Source: Streptomyces sp. NBC_00224 (GTDB lineage: Bacteria > Actinomycetota > Actinomycetes > Streptomycetales > Streptomycetaceae). From it: a stretch of DNA of 64,000 bases. Positions 15,469-24,150 of this stretch are shown here, piece after piece. A model generated the notes under the pieces. The model saw only the letters and a program-made list of their open reading frames with translations, was not told where the DNA came from and did not search any database. The stretch covers positions 1,612,001-1,676,000 of the forward strand of contig NZ_CP108106.1 of the NCBI RefSeq assembly GCF_041435195.1, in the 5' to 3' direction. Position 1 is the first letter of the stretch; the number at the start of each line of letters is the position of its first letter. A program made the position numbers and the translations under genes.

Positions 15469-16574
15469 GCCCCACTCCTTCGGGCGATGCGGCTGATGCG
15501 GTCGACGGCCTGCTCGAAGCCGCGGGTGAGGTCGTCGAAGACCTCCTGGACGCTGCGCTCGGAGTTCATCCGGCCGACGATCTGGCCGACCGGCGTGCCG
15601 AGCAGTGGTGCGATCTCGTACTTCTGGATCCGCGACAGCGCCTCGGCGACCAGCAGCCCCTGCAGGGGCATGGGCAGGGTGCCCGGGCCGCTCGGGTCGT
15701 CCCAGGCGTCGGTCCACTCGGTGCGCAGCTGGCGGGCGGGCTTGCCGGTGAGGGCGCGCGAGCGGACGGTGTCGCCGGAGCCCGCCGCGAGGAGTTTGCG
15801 GGTGAGCGCGCGCGAGTGCAGATCGGCCTCGGTGGTGGTGAGCCAGAGGGAGCCGAGCCAGACGCCCTCGGCGCCGAGGGCGAGTCCGGCGGCCACCTGG
15901 GCGCCGCTGCCGATGCCTCCGGCGGCGAGCACGGGCAGCGGCCCGACCGCGTCGACGACTTCGGGCACGAGCACCATGGAGGCGATCTCCCCGGTGTGGC
16001 CGCCGGCTTCGTAGCCCTGGGCGACGACGATGTCGATGCCCGCGTCGGCGTGGTGGCGGGCGTGCTTGGCGCTGCCGGCCAGCGCGGCGACCAGGACCCC
16101 GTTGGTGTGGGCCCGGTCGACGATGTCGGCGGGCGGGGAGCCGAGCGCGTTGGCGAGCAGCTTGATCGGGTAGGTGAAGGCGACGTCGAGCTGGTTGCGG
16201 GCGACCTGCTCCATCCACCCGGTGATCCGCCAGCCGGACGCCTCGCCCTCGGCGAGCTCGGGGACGCCGTGCTTGGCGAGCGTCTCGCGCACGAACTGCC
16301 GGTGCCCCTCGGGGATCATCGCGTCGACGTCGGCCTCGGTGACGCCCTCCACCTTTCTCGCGGGCATCACGACGTCGAGGCCGTAGGGCAGCCCGTCGGT
16401 GTGGTCCTGCATCCAGTCGAGGTCGCGCGCGAGGTCGTCGGGGGCGGTGTAGCGGACCGCGCCGAGCACGCCGAATCCGCCGGCCCGGGTGATGGCGGCG
16501 GCCACCGCCGGGAACGGCGTGAAGCCGAAGATGGCGTGCTCCACTCCCAGTCTTCTGCTCAGCTCCGTCTGCAT
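15465..16574 (-). CDS. Nitronate monooxygenase-like FMN flavoprotein
   Basis: A 369-residue 2-nitropropane-dioxygenase/FabK-like TIM barrel. Near the start, ITRAGGFGVLGAVRYT; in the FMN site, VAALAGSAKHARHHADAGIDIVVAQGYEAGGHTGE with the catalytic-type His, then LAAGGIGSGAQVAAGLALGAEGVWLGS (phosphate-binding loop). Close relatives occur among mycobacterial acyl-CoA genes. Besides nitronate oxidation, members of this fold act as enoyl-CoA or enone reductases, which would fit its coupling to a fadD. Start ATG 16574; the preceding region carries shared operator 2, 41 bases upstream. Confidence 0.85.
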   Translation of the reverse strand: MQTELSRRLGVEHAIFGFTPFPAVAAAITRAGGFGVLGAVRYTAPDDLARDLDWMQDHTDGLPYGLDVVMPARKVEGVTEADVDAMIPEGHRQFVRETLAKHGVPELAEGEASGWRITGWMEQVARNQLDVAFTYPIKLLANALGSPPADIVDRAHTNGVLVAALAGSAKHARHHADAGIDIVVAQGYEAGGHTGEIASMVLVPEVVDAVGPLPVLAAGGIGSGAQVAAGLALGAEGVWLGSLWLTTTEADLHSRALTRKLLAAGSGDTVRSRALTGKPARQLRTEWTDAWDDPSGPGTLPMPLQGLLVAEALSRIQKYEIAPLLGTPVGQIVGRMNSERSVQEVFDDLTRGFEQAVDRISRIARRSGA

Positions 16575-16614
16575 GGGGCGCAGGATGCCGCAGCCCGGGC
16601 GACGAGGGAAGAGA

Positions 16615-16640
16615 TTTTCTGATGCTGCGTCAGATTCTTT
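16615..16640. promoter_or_regulatory. Shared operator 2: TTTTCTGA-N7-TCAGATTCTTT
   Basis: Same 8 + 11 fixed bases and same 7-base spacer as the site at 6388-6413. The inverted core TCTGA-N7-TCAGA is at 16618-16634. It lies between the divergent starts at 16574 and 16679 and could control one or both. Confidence 0.65.
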
Positions 16641-16665
16641 ACGCAGGCGGCGCACCCGGGCCGGT

Positions 16666-16671
16666 TAGGGT
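16666..16671 (+). promoter_or_regulatory. -10 element of a probable leaderless promoter
   Basis: TAGGGT ends 7 bases before the ATG at 16679, placing the transcription start at or next to the start codon. The serine hydrolase has only a weak ribosome site (AGGGTGG overlapping this hexamer). Confidence 0.4.
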
Positions 16672-16678
16672 GGCGGCC

Positions 16679-17872
16679 ATGATCCGGAGCGACGGGACGG
16701 GGCCCGTACTGCGGTACGGCACCGCCGAGGAGGCCGGCCTGCTGCCGGGGCCGCTGGGCGAGCTGGTCGCCGTGGCCGAGCGGTTCCTGGGGCCGTCGCC
16801 GGCCCACCCCTGGTACGCGGGCGCGGTGGTGCTCGCCGGGCGCGGCTCGACGGTGGCGCTGCACCACGCCGTGGGCACGGCCGTGCGCTACTCGGCCTAC
16901 GACGAGCGGACGGACACCGGCGTCGAGCTCCCTCCTGAGCGGCGGATCCCGATGGCCCGCGACACGGTCTTCGACCTCGCCTCCGTCTCCAAGCTGTTCA
17001 CCTCGCTGCTCGTGGTGCGGCGGATCGAGCGGGGCACGCTGGAGCTGGAGGCCGAGGCGGCCGCGTATCTGCCGGAGTTCGCGGCGGCGGGCAAGGGGGC
17101 CGTCACCGTACGGCAGTTGCTCACCCACACCTCGGGGCTGCGCGCCTGGCTCCCGCTGTACGAGGAGCCGACGTACGAGGGGAAGCTGCGGCTGCTGTGG
17201 GACGAGAGGCCCGAGCGGCCACCGGGGAGCGCGTACCGCTACTCCGACCTCAATCTCCTCGCGCTCCAGGTGCTCTTGGAACGGATCACCGCTCGCACTC
17301 TGGACGACCTGCTCCACGACGAGATCACTGCTCCACTCGGGATGCACCGCACTCGCTACAACCCGCCCGCCTCCTGGCGATCCGGCACCGCCGCGACCGA
17401 GGACGCCAGAAAGCCCTGGTCGGGGCTTGAGCGGGGGCTGGTATGGGGCGAGGTCCACGACGAGAACGCGTTCGCGCTCGGCGGGGTCGCCGGGCACGCC
17501 GGAGTGTTCTCGACCGCCTGGGACCTCGCGGCCCTGGCCCGCACGCTCCTGAACGGCGGCGCGTACGGCCCCGCCCGCATCCTCCGCCCCGCCTCGGTCG
17601 AGCTGCTCTTCACCGACTTCAACACCGCCTTCCCCGGCGACGCGCACGGCCTCGGCTTCGAGCTCGACCAGCGCTGGTACATGGGCGCGCTCGCCTCCCC
17701 GCGCACGGCGGGCCACACGGGCTTCACCGGCACCAGCCTCGTCATCGCCCCGGACACCGACACGTTCCTGGTGATCCTCGCCAACTCCGTTCATCCGGTA
17801 CGGAGTTGGCGATCCGGCTCGGCGCCGCGCATGGCCCTGGCCGACGCCCTGGCCCGGGCGATCGCGCGCTGA
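16679..17872 (+). CDS. Serine hydrolase, beta-lactamase/class C-DD-peptidase fold
   Basis: A 397-residue protein of the beta-lactamase (PF00144) superfamily. DLASVSKLFTSLL carries the SxxK nucleophile, YRYSDLNLLALQ the YxN-type element, and HTGFTGTSLVIAPD the third motif. QLLTHTSGLRAW is typical of esterase/DD-peptidase-like members. No signal peptide is visible, so it is probably cytoplasmic, which favours an esterase or peptidase role over antibiotic resistance. Stop at 17872 is 18 bases from the stop of the convergent oxidoreductase gene. Confidence 0.85.
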   Translation: MIRSDGTGPVLRYGTAEEAGLLPGPLGELVAVAERFLGPSPAHPWYAGAVVLAGRGSTVALHHAVGTAVRYSAYDERTDTGVELPPERRIPMARDTVFDLASVSKLFTSLLVVRRIERGTLELEAEAAAYLPEFAAAGKGAVTVRQLLTHTSGLRAWLPLYEEPTYEGKLRLLWDERPERPPGSAYRYSDLNLLALQVLLERITARTLDDLLHDEITAPLGMHRTRYNPPASWRSGTAATEDARKPWSGLERGLVWGEVHDENAFALGGVAGHAGVFSTAWDLAALARTLLNGGAYGPARILRPASVELLFTDFNTAFPGDAHGLGFELDQRWYMGALASPRTAGHTGFTGTSLVIAPDTDTFLVILANSVHPVRSWRSGSAPRMALADALARAIAR

Positions 17873-17889
17873 GAGCCTGTCGGCCGGTC

Positions 17890-19449
17890 CTACCTCCCCA
17901 GCACCGCCATCGCCGCGTTGTGGCCCGGGATGCCGCTGACCCCGCCGCCCCGGACCGCACCCGCCCCGCACAGCAGGACGTTCGGGTGTGCGGTCTCCAC
18001 GCCCCAGCGCCCGGCGGACTCCTGCGCGTACGGGAAGGCGAGCGGGCGGTGGAAGATGTTGCCGCCGGGCAGCCGCAGCTCCCGTTCCAGGTCGAGCGGG
18101 GTCTTCGCCTCGATGCAGGGCCGCCCGTCGGCGTCGGTGGCCAGGCAGTCCGCGAGCGGCTCGGCCAGGTGCGCGTCCAACTGGGCCAGCGTCGCCTCCA
18201 GCAGCACCTCGCGCGTCTTGTCGTGGTCTTTGGCGGTGCCCGCGAACAGCCGTGCCGGGGTGTGCAGCCCGAACAGCGTCAGCGTCTGGTAGCCGCGCCG
18301 CGCCAGGTCCGGGCCGAGGATCGACGGGTCGGTGAGCGAGTGGCAGTAGATCTCGGAGGGAGGCGCCGTCGGCAGCTCGCCCGCCGCGGCCTGCGCGTAC
18401 GCGGCCGCCAGCGCCCCGTACCCCTCACCGATGTGGAAGGTCCCGGCGAACGCCTCGCGCGGGTCGACCGACGTGTCCTTCAGCCGGGGCAGCCGGGTGA
18501 GCAGCATGTTGACCTTGAGCTGGGCGCCCTCGGCGCGCTCCGGGGCCGTGGTGCCGGTGAGCGCGGCCAGGGCCTCGGGCGAGGCGTTGACGAGGACGTG
18601 CCGGGCCGTGACCGTGCCCTCGCCCGACGCCGTACGGAAGTCGACCTCGGCCTCGCGGCCGTCGGTGCGCAGCGCGGTCGCCTCGTGCCCGGTGACGATC
18701 TCCGCGCCGGCCGCTAGTGCGGCGCCCGCGAGCGCGTCGGTGAAGGCGCCCATCCCGCCCACCGGTACGTCCCAGTCGCCGGTGCCGCCGCCGATCACGT
18801 GGTAGAGGAAGCAGCGGTTCTGGGCGAGGGAGGGGTCGTGGGCGTCGGCGAAGGTGCCGATGAGGGCGTCGGTGAGGACGACGCCGCGCACCAGGTCGTC
18901 GCCGAACCGCTCCTCCACGGCGACGCCGATCGGCTCCTCGAAGAGCACCCGCCACGCCGTGTCGTCCCCGAGGCGCTCGCGCAGGGCCGCGCGGGTGGGC
19001 AGCGGCTCGGTCAGTGTGGGGAAGATCCGCTCGGCGGCCCGCCGGGTCATCCCGTAGAACGCCTCCCAGGCCGTGTGTGCGGCGTCGGAGCCGGTCAGGC
19101 GGCGGAACGAGGCTCGGGTGCGCTCCTCGCCGCCGCCGACGAGCAGCCCGGTGGGGCGTCCGTCGCGTACCACCGGCGTGTACGAGGAGACGGTCCGCTT
19201 GCGGACGGCGAAGCGCAGTCCCAGATCGTCCACGATCTTCTGCGGCAGCAGCGAGACGAGGTAGGAGTAGCGCGAGAGCCGGGCGTCGACGCCCGCGAAG
19301 GGGCTGGTCGAGACGGCCGCGCCGCCGGTGTGGCCGAGGCGCTCCAGGACCAGCACCGACTTGCCGGCGCGGGCGAGGTAGGCGGCGGCCACCAGGCCGT
19401 TGTGGCCTCCGCCGACGATCACGGTGTCGTACACCTGGTGTGCGGGCAT
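17890..19449 (-). CDS. FAD-dependent phytoene-desaturase-like oxidoreductase
   Basis: A 519-residue protein starting with a Rossmann FAD motif: DTVIVGGGHNGLVAAAYLARAGKSVLVLE. It continues with GGAAVST and DARLSRYSYLVSLLP, and ends with the second FAD-binding block NVLLCGAGAVRGGGVSGIPGHNAAMAVL. This is the NAD(P)/FAD amine-oxidase/phytoene-dehydrogenase-related group common in actinomycetes and related to human PYROXD2. No carotenoid genes are nearby, so a carotenoid role is not supported. ATG 19449 has AGGAAGG upstream; a GTG at 19464 is less likely. Confidence 0.82.
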   Translation of the reverse strand: MPAHQVYDTVIVGGGHNGLVAAAYLARAGKSVLVLERLGHTGGAAVSTSPFAGVDARLSRYSYLVSLLPQKIVDDLGLRFAVRKRTVSSYTPVVRDGRPTGLLVGGGEERTRASFRRLTGSDAAHTAWEAFYGMTRRAAERIFPTLTEPLPTRAALRERLGDDTAWRVLFEEPIGVAVEERFGDDLVRGVVLTDALIGTFADAHDPSLAQNRCFLYHVIGGGTGDWDVPVGGMGAFTDALAGAALAAGAEIVTGHEATALRTDGREAEVDFRTASGEGTVTARHVLVNASPEALAALTGTTAPERAEGAQLKVNMLLTRLPRLKDTSVDPREAFAGTFHIGEGYGALAAAYAQAAAGELPTAPPSEIYCHSLTDPSILGPDLARRGYQTLTLFGLHTPARLFAGTAKDHDKTREVLLEATLAQLDAHLAEPLADCLATDADGRPCIEAKTPLDLERELRLPGGNIFHRPLAFPYAQESAGRWGVETAHPNVLLCGAGAVRGGGVSGIPGHNAAMAVLGR

Positions 19450-19519
19450 GGCCCTTCCTAGCACGCGCCGATCACCGGCGGCCAGGGCGGCGCCGGTGCC
19501 CCGCCGCCCGCGCCGCCCG

Positions 19520-21733
19520 CTACCGCCCCGGGCGCCCGCTCTCCTGCCTCAGCACCGCGACCCGCCGGTACAGGGCCGCCGCCTCGGCGCCGCGCCCCAG
19601 CTGCTCCAGACAGTGGGCCTCGTCGTTCCGGCTCGCCAGGGCGTCGGGGTGGGTGGCGCCGAGGACCCGCTCCCGGGCGTCCGCGACCTGCCGGTAGACC
19701 GTGAGCGCCTGCGCCCACCGACCGAGCCAGCCGAGCGCGACGGCGATCTCCCGTCGGCTGACCAGGGTGTCGCGGTGGTCGGGGCCGAACACGCGCTCGC
19801 GCCGCGCGCCCACGTCACGGGCCTCGGCCAGGGCCTCCTCCCAGCGGGCGAGGCGCCCGAGGTTGACGCCGAGGCCGTGGCGGGCGCGCAGGGTCTCGGG
19901 GTCCTCGGGGCCGTCGACGCGGGTGCGGTCGTCGACGAGCACCCGGTACAGCTCCAGCGCCTCGGCGCTGCGGCCGAGGCGGCCGAGGGCGATGCCGACC
20001 TCGTACCGGGTGGCGAGCGTGTCGGGATGGTCGGCCCCGAGCGCGGTCGCGCGCGCCGAGGCGACCTCGCGATAGAGCTGCAACGCCTCGACCCAGCGTC
20101 CCGACTGGCCGAGCACATAGGCGACTTCGGACCGGGAGACCAGGGTGTCGGGATGGCCCGCGCCGAGCACGCGCGCGCGGTCGGCGGCGACCTCGCGCGC
20201 CATGGCGTGCGCCTCCTCCAGACGGCCGAGGCGCCCCAGGTTGAAGGCGAGGTTGTGGCGGCAGCGCAGGGTGGCCGGGTGGTCGGCTCCCATGACGCGC
20301 TCCCGGGCGGCGAGCACCGAGGAGTACACCTGGTGCGCCTCGAAGTGGCGCCCGAGGCGGCCCAGGACGTACGCGGTCTCCTGGCGGGCGTCGAGCGTGC
20401 CCGGGTCGTCGGGTCCGAGCGCGCGGGCCCGGGCCTGGGCGACCAGGCCGAACTCGCGCAGCGCGTCGGCCTCGCGCCCGGTCCGGCTCAGGGCGAAGGC
20501 CACCTCGTACTGGCTGACCAGGGTGTCGGGGTGGTCGGGGCCCAGCGTCTGGGCGCGTTCGGCGGCGACCGCGCGGTGCACCTCGCCCGCCTCCGCCCAG
20601 TGGCCGGCGCGAACCAGGGCCAGCCCCTCGCGGTGCCGGTCGTCGAGCGCGGCCAGGAGCTCGGGCGGGGGCGGCGGCGGCCGGTCGGGTTGGGGCGGGG
20701 CGGGCGGCAGGGCGGTCGTCCACGCGCCGGTGAGGCTGGCGTCGGGGTCGGGCGGGGCGGGGTCCGGCGGGGTGGAGCCGGTCGCCTTGTGGCCGGTGGT
20801 CATCCCGCGTGCCCAGGACGGCAGCCCGCGCAGCCCCACGGGCTGCGGCGCCACCAAGGAGGGGAGGGCCGGGGCAGGGACGAGCCCGCGCCCGGCGGCC
20901 AGCCGCCGCACCAGCTCCCTCGCGTCCTGGGGCCGCGAGCCGGGCTCCTTGGCGAGCAGGTCGAGCACGATCTCCTCGAAGAACACGGGGAGTTCGGCGC
21001 GCGTGGCGCGCGGGGGCACGGGCGCGGTGTCGCGGTGGCCGACGAGGATCGCCCAGGCGTCGTCGAGGTCGAACGGCGGCGCCCCGGTGGCCAGTTCGTA
21101 CAGCACGCACCCCAGCGAGTACAGGTCGCTGCGGTGGTCGACGGGGGCGCCGCCGATCTGCTCGGGCGACATGTAGTGCGGGGTGCCCATGGCGATGCCG
21201 GTGCCGGTGAGCCGGGAGGTGAACCCGATGTCGGCGCCGAGGCGGGCGATCCCGAAGTCCAGGATCTTCACCGTGCCGTCCGGCAGCCGCATGATGTTGG
21301 CGGGCTTCAAGTCCCGGTGGACGATGCCCTGTTGATGGGTGTAGGCGAGGGCCGAGGACAGCTGCTCGGCGATGTCCACGACGTCCGGCACCGGCAGCGG
21401 GTGGCCCTTGTCGTCCTGGAGGAGCTGGCTCAGGTTGCGGCCGTCGAGCAGCTCCATGACGAGATAGAGCCCACCCTCGTACTCCCCGAAGTCATGGACG
21501 ACCGTGACGCCGCGGTGCTGGAGCGCGGCCGCGACCCGCGCCTCGCGCCGGAAGCGCTCGCGGTGCACCCGGGCGAACGACTGGTCGTGCTGCGGCCCCA
21601 GCGGCTTGAGGCACTTGACGGCGACCCGCCGCCCCAGTGATTCGTCGCGGGCCGCCCACACCTCGCCCATGCCGCCGCGCCCGATCAGCTCCAGCAGCCG
21701 GTACCGGCCGTGGATCAGCCTGGTGTCCGCCAT
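19520..21733 (-). CDS. Soluble Ser/Thr protein kinase with eight 42-residue TPR-like repeats
   Basis: A 737-residue protein. The kinase domain (about 11-270) is complete: IGRGGMGEVWAARD, VAVK lysine, HRDLKPAN catalytic loop, DFGIARLG, GTPHYMSPEQ activation segment. A proline-rich linker (about 300-355) follows. Then eight tandem 42-residue units of the kinesin-light-chain/TPR type run to near the C-terminus; each begins with a variant of LGPDHPDTL (positions about 390-725). No transmembrane helix is visible, unlike PknB-type kinases, so it should act in the cytoplasm with the TPR array recruiting partners. The start at 21733 has only a weak ribosome site. Confidence 0.9.
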   Translation of the reverse strand: MADTRLIHGRYRLLELIGRGGMGEVWAARDESLGRRVAVKCLKPLGPQHDQSFARVHRERFRREARVAAALQHRGVTVVHDFGEYEGGLYLVMELLDGRNLSQLLQDDKGHPLPVPDVVDIAEQLSSALAYTHQQGIVHRDLKPANIMRLPDGTVKILDFGIARLGADIGFTSRLTGTGIAMGTPHYMSPEQIGGAPVDHRSDLYSLGCVLYELATGAPPFDLDDAWAILVGHRDTAPVPPRATRAELPVFFEEIVLDLLAKEPGSRPQDARELVRRLAAGRGLVPAPALPSLVAPQPVGLRGLPSWARGMTTGHKATGSTPPDPAPPDPDASLTGAWTTALPPAPPQPDRPPPPPPELLAALDDRHREGLALVRAGHWAEAGEVHRAVAAERAQTLGPDHPDTLVSQYEVAFALSRTGREADALREFGLVAQARARALGPDDPGTLDARQETAYVLGRLGRHFEAHQVYSSVLAARERVMGADHPATLRCRHNLAFNLGRLGRLEEAHAMAREVAADRARVLGAGHPDTLVSRSEVAYVLGQSGRWVEALQLYREVASARATALGADHPDTLATRYEVGIALGRLGRSAEALELYRVLVDDRTRVDGPEDPETLRARHGLGVNLGRLARWEEALAEARDVGARRERVFGPDHRDTLVSRREIAVALGWLGRWAQALTVYRQVADARERVLGATHPDALASRNDEAHCLEQLGRGAEAAALYRRVAVLRQESGRPGR

Positions 21734-21756
21734 CGCGCGATGTCGCCCCCGTCACG

Positions 21757-22668
21757 TCACTCCGCTGCGCCCTCCCCGGCTCCCTCCAGTATGGCCGCCT
21801 GTCTGCGGAGTGTGTACGGCGAGGGGCGCGTTCCCGGCCCCATCCGGTCGACCGCGCGCAGAATGTGCTTCGGCGGCAGCTGCCAGCGGACGGTCGGCGG
21901 AATGCGGCGCAGCAGGCGCCCGGTGGCGGCGAGCCGCCGGGTGACCTCGGGCGGGCCGGGCGCGGGTCGCCCGTACAACTCGTGGGCGTACGGGGGCAGC
22001 GCGTCGTAGGCGAGTCTCGCCACGCGCTGCCACAGCACCGCGCGCGCCGGTGCCAGCAGCGGGTGGACGGGCGGCCGCCGCAGAAAGGCGTCCACGTCGC
22101 GCGCGTCGGCACCGGCGGCGAGTTCGGGCCGTATGTCCGCGAAGTAGGCGGCGAGCTGCGCGGTGGACGCCGGGACGGCGGCGGGGTCGAGCCCGATGAG
22201 CCGGGCGGCCTCGCGCTGCTCGTCCACATAGCGCTCGGCCTGCGCGTCGCTGAGCGGATACCCCGATCGGCGCGCGACGTGCAGATAGCTGTCGACCTCC
22301 GCGCAGTGCACCCACAGCAGCAGCGCGGGATCGTCGATCCGGAACCGCTCCCCCGTGACGGGGTCGTCGGCTTTCAGAAACCCGTGAATGCGCCGCACCC
22401 GGGCACCCGCACGCTCCGCGTCGTCCTTCGTCCCGTACGAGATGGTCGCCACGAACCGGGCGGTGCGCAGCAGCCGCCCCCAGGTGTCCTTGCGGATGTC
22501 GCTGTTCTGCATGACCCCGCGCACGGCGCGCGGATGCAGGGCCTGAAGGTACAGCGCCCGCACCCCGGCGACCCACATGATCGGGTCGCCGTGCAGCTGC
22601 CAGGTCACCGACTCGGGGCCGAAGTAGCCGGGGTCGGGTGCGGTGGACGGGGGGCTGGGTTCGGGCAT
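21757..22668 (-). CDS. DUF2236 (MpaB/rubber-oxygenase-like) protein
   Basis: A 303-residue protein of PF09995: GPESVTWQLHGDPIMWVAGVRALYLQALHPRAVRGV, with conserved His residues, then TISYGTKDDAERAGARVRRIHGFLKADDP and WVHCAEVDSYLHVARR. Members include the fungal mpaB oxygenase and the latex-clearing protein Lcp, in which conserved His residues hold a haem; most actinobacterial members are uncharacterised. ATG 22668 has GGAAGGTGG upstream. The gene lies 27 bases from the FadE26-like gene on the same strand and probably shares its transcript, which points to a lipid or isoprenoid substrate. Confidence 0.8.
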   Translation of the reverse strand: MPEPSPPSTAPDPGYFGPESVTWQLHGDPIMWVAGVRALYLQALHPRAVRGVMQNSDIRKDTWGRLLRTARFVATISYGTKDDAERAGARVRRIHGFLKADDPVTGERFRIDDPALLLWVHCAEVDSYLHVARRSGYPLSDAQAERYVDEQREAARLIGLDPAAVPASTAQLAAYFADIRPELAAGADARDVDAFLRRPPVHPLLAPARAVLWQRVARLAYDALPPYAHELYGRPAPGPPEVTRRLAATGRLLRRIPPTVRWQLPPKHILRAVDRMGPGTRPSPYTLRRQAAILEGAGEGAAE

Positions 22669-22695
22669 GCGGCGCCACCTTCCTGTAGGGCCAGG

Positions 22696-23886
22696 CTATC
22701 GGCGCACCCGCGGCATCCCCAGACCGATCCAGGAGATGATTTCGCGCTGGATCTCGTTGTTGCCGCCGCCGAAGGTGAAGATCACGGCCGAGCGGTAGCC
22801 GCGCTCCAGTTCGCCGTGGAGCACCGCGCCCGCCGAGCCCTCCTTCATGGGGCCCGCGGCGCCGACGATCTCCATGAGCCAGGCGTACGCGTCACGGCGG
22901 GCCTCCGAGCCGTACACCTTGACGGCCGAGGCGTCCTGCGGGGTGAGGGTGCCCTCCTGGACGGCGTTCACCATCTGCCAGTTGAGGAGTTTCATCGCGT
23001 CGAGCCTGGTGTGGGTGCGGGCGAGGCGGCCGCGTACCCAGCCGAGGTCGATGACGCGGCGGCCGTCGGCGAGCTTGGTGTCGGCGGCCCAGCGCTGGAC
23101 GTCGTGCAGGGCGCGGATCGCCATGGTGCCGTGCGCGGCGAGCGTGACGCGTTCGTGGTTGAGCTGGTTGGTGATCAGCCGCCAGCCGTTGTTCTCCTCG
23201 CCGACGCGGCGGGAGACGGGGACGCGGATGTTCTCGTAGTAGCTGGCGGTGGTGTCGTGCGAGGCGAGCGTGTTGATGACCGTGCAGGAGTAGCCGGGGT
23301 CGGAGGTCGGCACGAGGAGCATGGAGATGCCCTTGTGCGGCGGCGCGCCGGGGTCGGTGCGCACGGCCAGCCAGACCCAGTCGGCGGTGTCGCCGTTGGT
23401 GGTCCAGATCTTCTGGCCGTTGACCGTGTAGTGGCCGGTGGCCTCGTCGCCGTCCCGCACCGCCCTCGTCTTGAGCGCGGCCAGGTCCGTGCCCGCGTCG
23501 GGCTCGCTGTAGCCGATGGCGAAGTCGATCTCACCGGAGAGGATCTTCGGCAGGAAGTACGCCTTCTGCTCGTCCGTGCCGAACCGCATCAGGGTCGGGC
23601 CGACCGTGTTCAGCGCCATCAGCGGCAGCGGCACCCCGCCCTGGGCGGCCTCGTCGAAGAAGATGAACTGCTCCATCGGGCTCAGTCCGCGCCCGCCGTA
23701 CTCCTCGGGCCAGCCCACCCCCAGCCAGCCGTCCGCGCCGAGGCGGCGCACGGTGTCGCGGTAGAAGCGCTTCTGGGTGGCGGGGTCGGTATGGCGGGCG
23801 TACGCGTGGTCGGGTACCAGCTCGGCGAAATAGGCGCGCAGCTCGGCGCGGAGCCGCTGCTGCTCGGGCGTGTATTCGAGGTGCAC
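22696..23886 (-). CDS. fadE26: Acyl-CoA dehydrogenase, FadE26/ChsE4-like
   Basis: A 396-residue flavoprotein. HLEYTPEQQRLRAELRAYFAEL, GRDGWL-like GADGWLGVGWPEEYGGRG, GYSEPDAGTDLAALKTRAVRDGD, NGQKIWTT, GEENNGWRLITNQLNHERV and TFGGGNNEIQREIISWIGLG follow FadE26 (ChsE4), half of the heteromeric dehydrogenase that starts sterol side-chain beta-oxidation in mycobacteria. A FadE27-type partner is not in the window. I prefer GTG 23886 (GGAGGGG just upstream; homologues begin at this residue) over the GTG at 23907. A KstR-type box lies about 80 bases upstream. Confidence 0.87.
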   Translation of the reverse strand: MHLEYTPEQQRLRAELRAYFAELVPDHAYARHTDPATQKRFYRDTVRRLGADGWLGVGWPEEYGGRGLSPMEQFIFFDEAAQGGVPLPLMALNTVGPTLMRFGTDEQKAYFLPKILSGEIDFAIGYSEPDAGTDLAALKTRAVRDGDEATGHYTVNGQKIWTTNGDTADWVWLAVRTDPGAPPHKGISMLLVPTSDPGYSCTVINTLASHDTTASYYENIRVPVSRRVGEENNGWRLITNQLNHERVTLAAHGTMAIRALHDVQRWAADTKLADGRRVIDLGWVRGRLARTHTRLDAMKLLNWQMVNAVQEGTLTPQDASAVKVYGSEARRDAYAWLMEIVGAAGPMKEGSAGAVLHGELERGYRSAVIFTFGGGNNEIQREIISWIGLGMPRVRR

Positions 23887-23965
23887 GGGCCCCTCCAGGC
23901 TGGTCACGGTCCGTCACTGTGCGCGTGGCTGTACATCGCTGTACGTCGTGCGAGCGGGCACACAG

Positions 23966-23979
23966 TAGAACGTGTTCCA
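23966..23979. promoter_or_regulatory. KstR-type operator box upstream of fadE26
   Basis: TAGAACGTGTTCCA fits all fixed positions of TNNAACNNGTTNNA and contains the inverted GAAC/GTTC core usual in KstR sites. Between it and the gene is a tandem 10-base repeat, CTGTACATCG then CTGTACGTCG (23929-23948). Confidence 0.7.
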
Positions 23980-24150
23980 AGAATCTGGAAGGGCGGTGCG
24001 GTGGGGAGTGGAGCCGTCCCCTCGGCGGGTCACCCGTTCGTCTCCATACGGTCGCCGCGCGCCCGGGGCGCGGCCAGCATGACGAGGGCGTACCCGAGGC
24101 CGCCCACAGGACCCGACGGCCTTCCCCGCTCAGGACCCCCGGAGGCCCCC

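Noticed and set aside
16679..17872. Beta-lactam resistance gene
   Set aside because: The fold matches, but there is no signal peptide and the sequence looks like the esterase/DD-peptidase side of the family.
17890..19449. Carotenoid biosynthesis (crtI)
   Set aside because: Only a general FAD amine-oxidase/phytoene-dehydrogenase-like pattern is seen and no crtB, crtE or crtY gene is nearby.
19400..21640. A 746-codon plus-strand frame opposite the kinase gene
   Set aside because: The minus strand encodes a complete kinase with ordered repeats; the apparent repeats in the plus frame are mirror effects of the 42-residue repeats.
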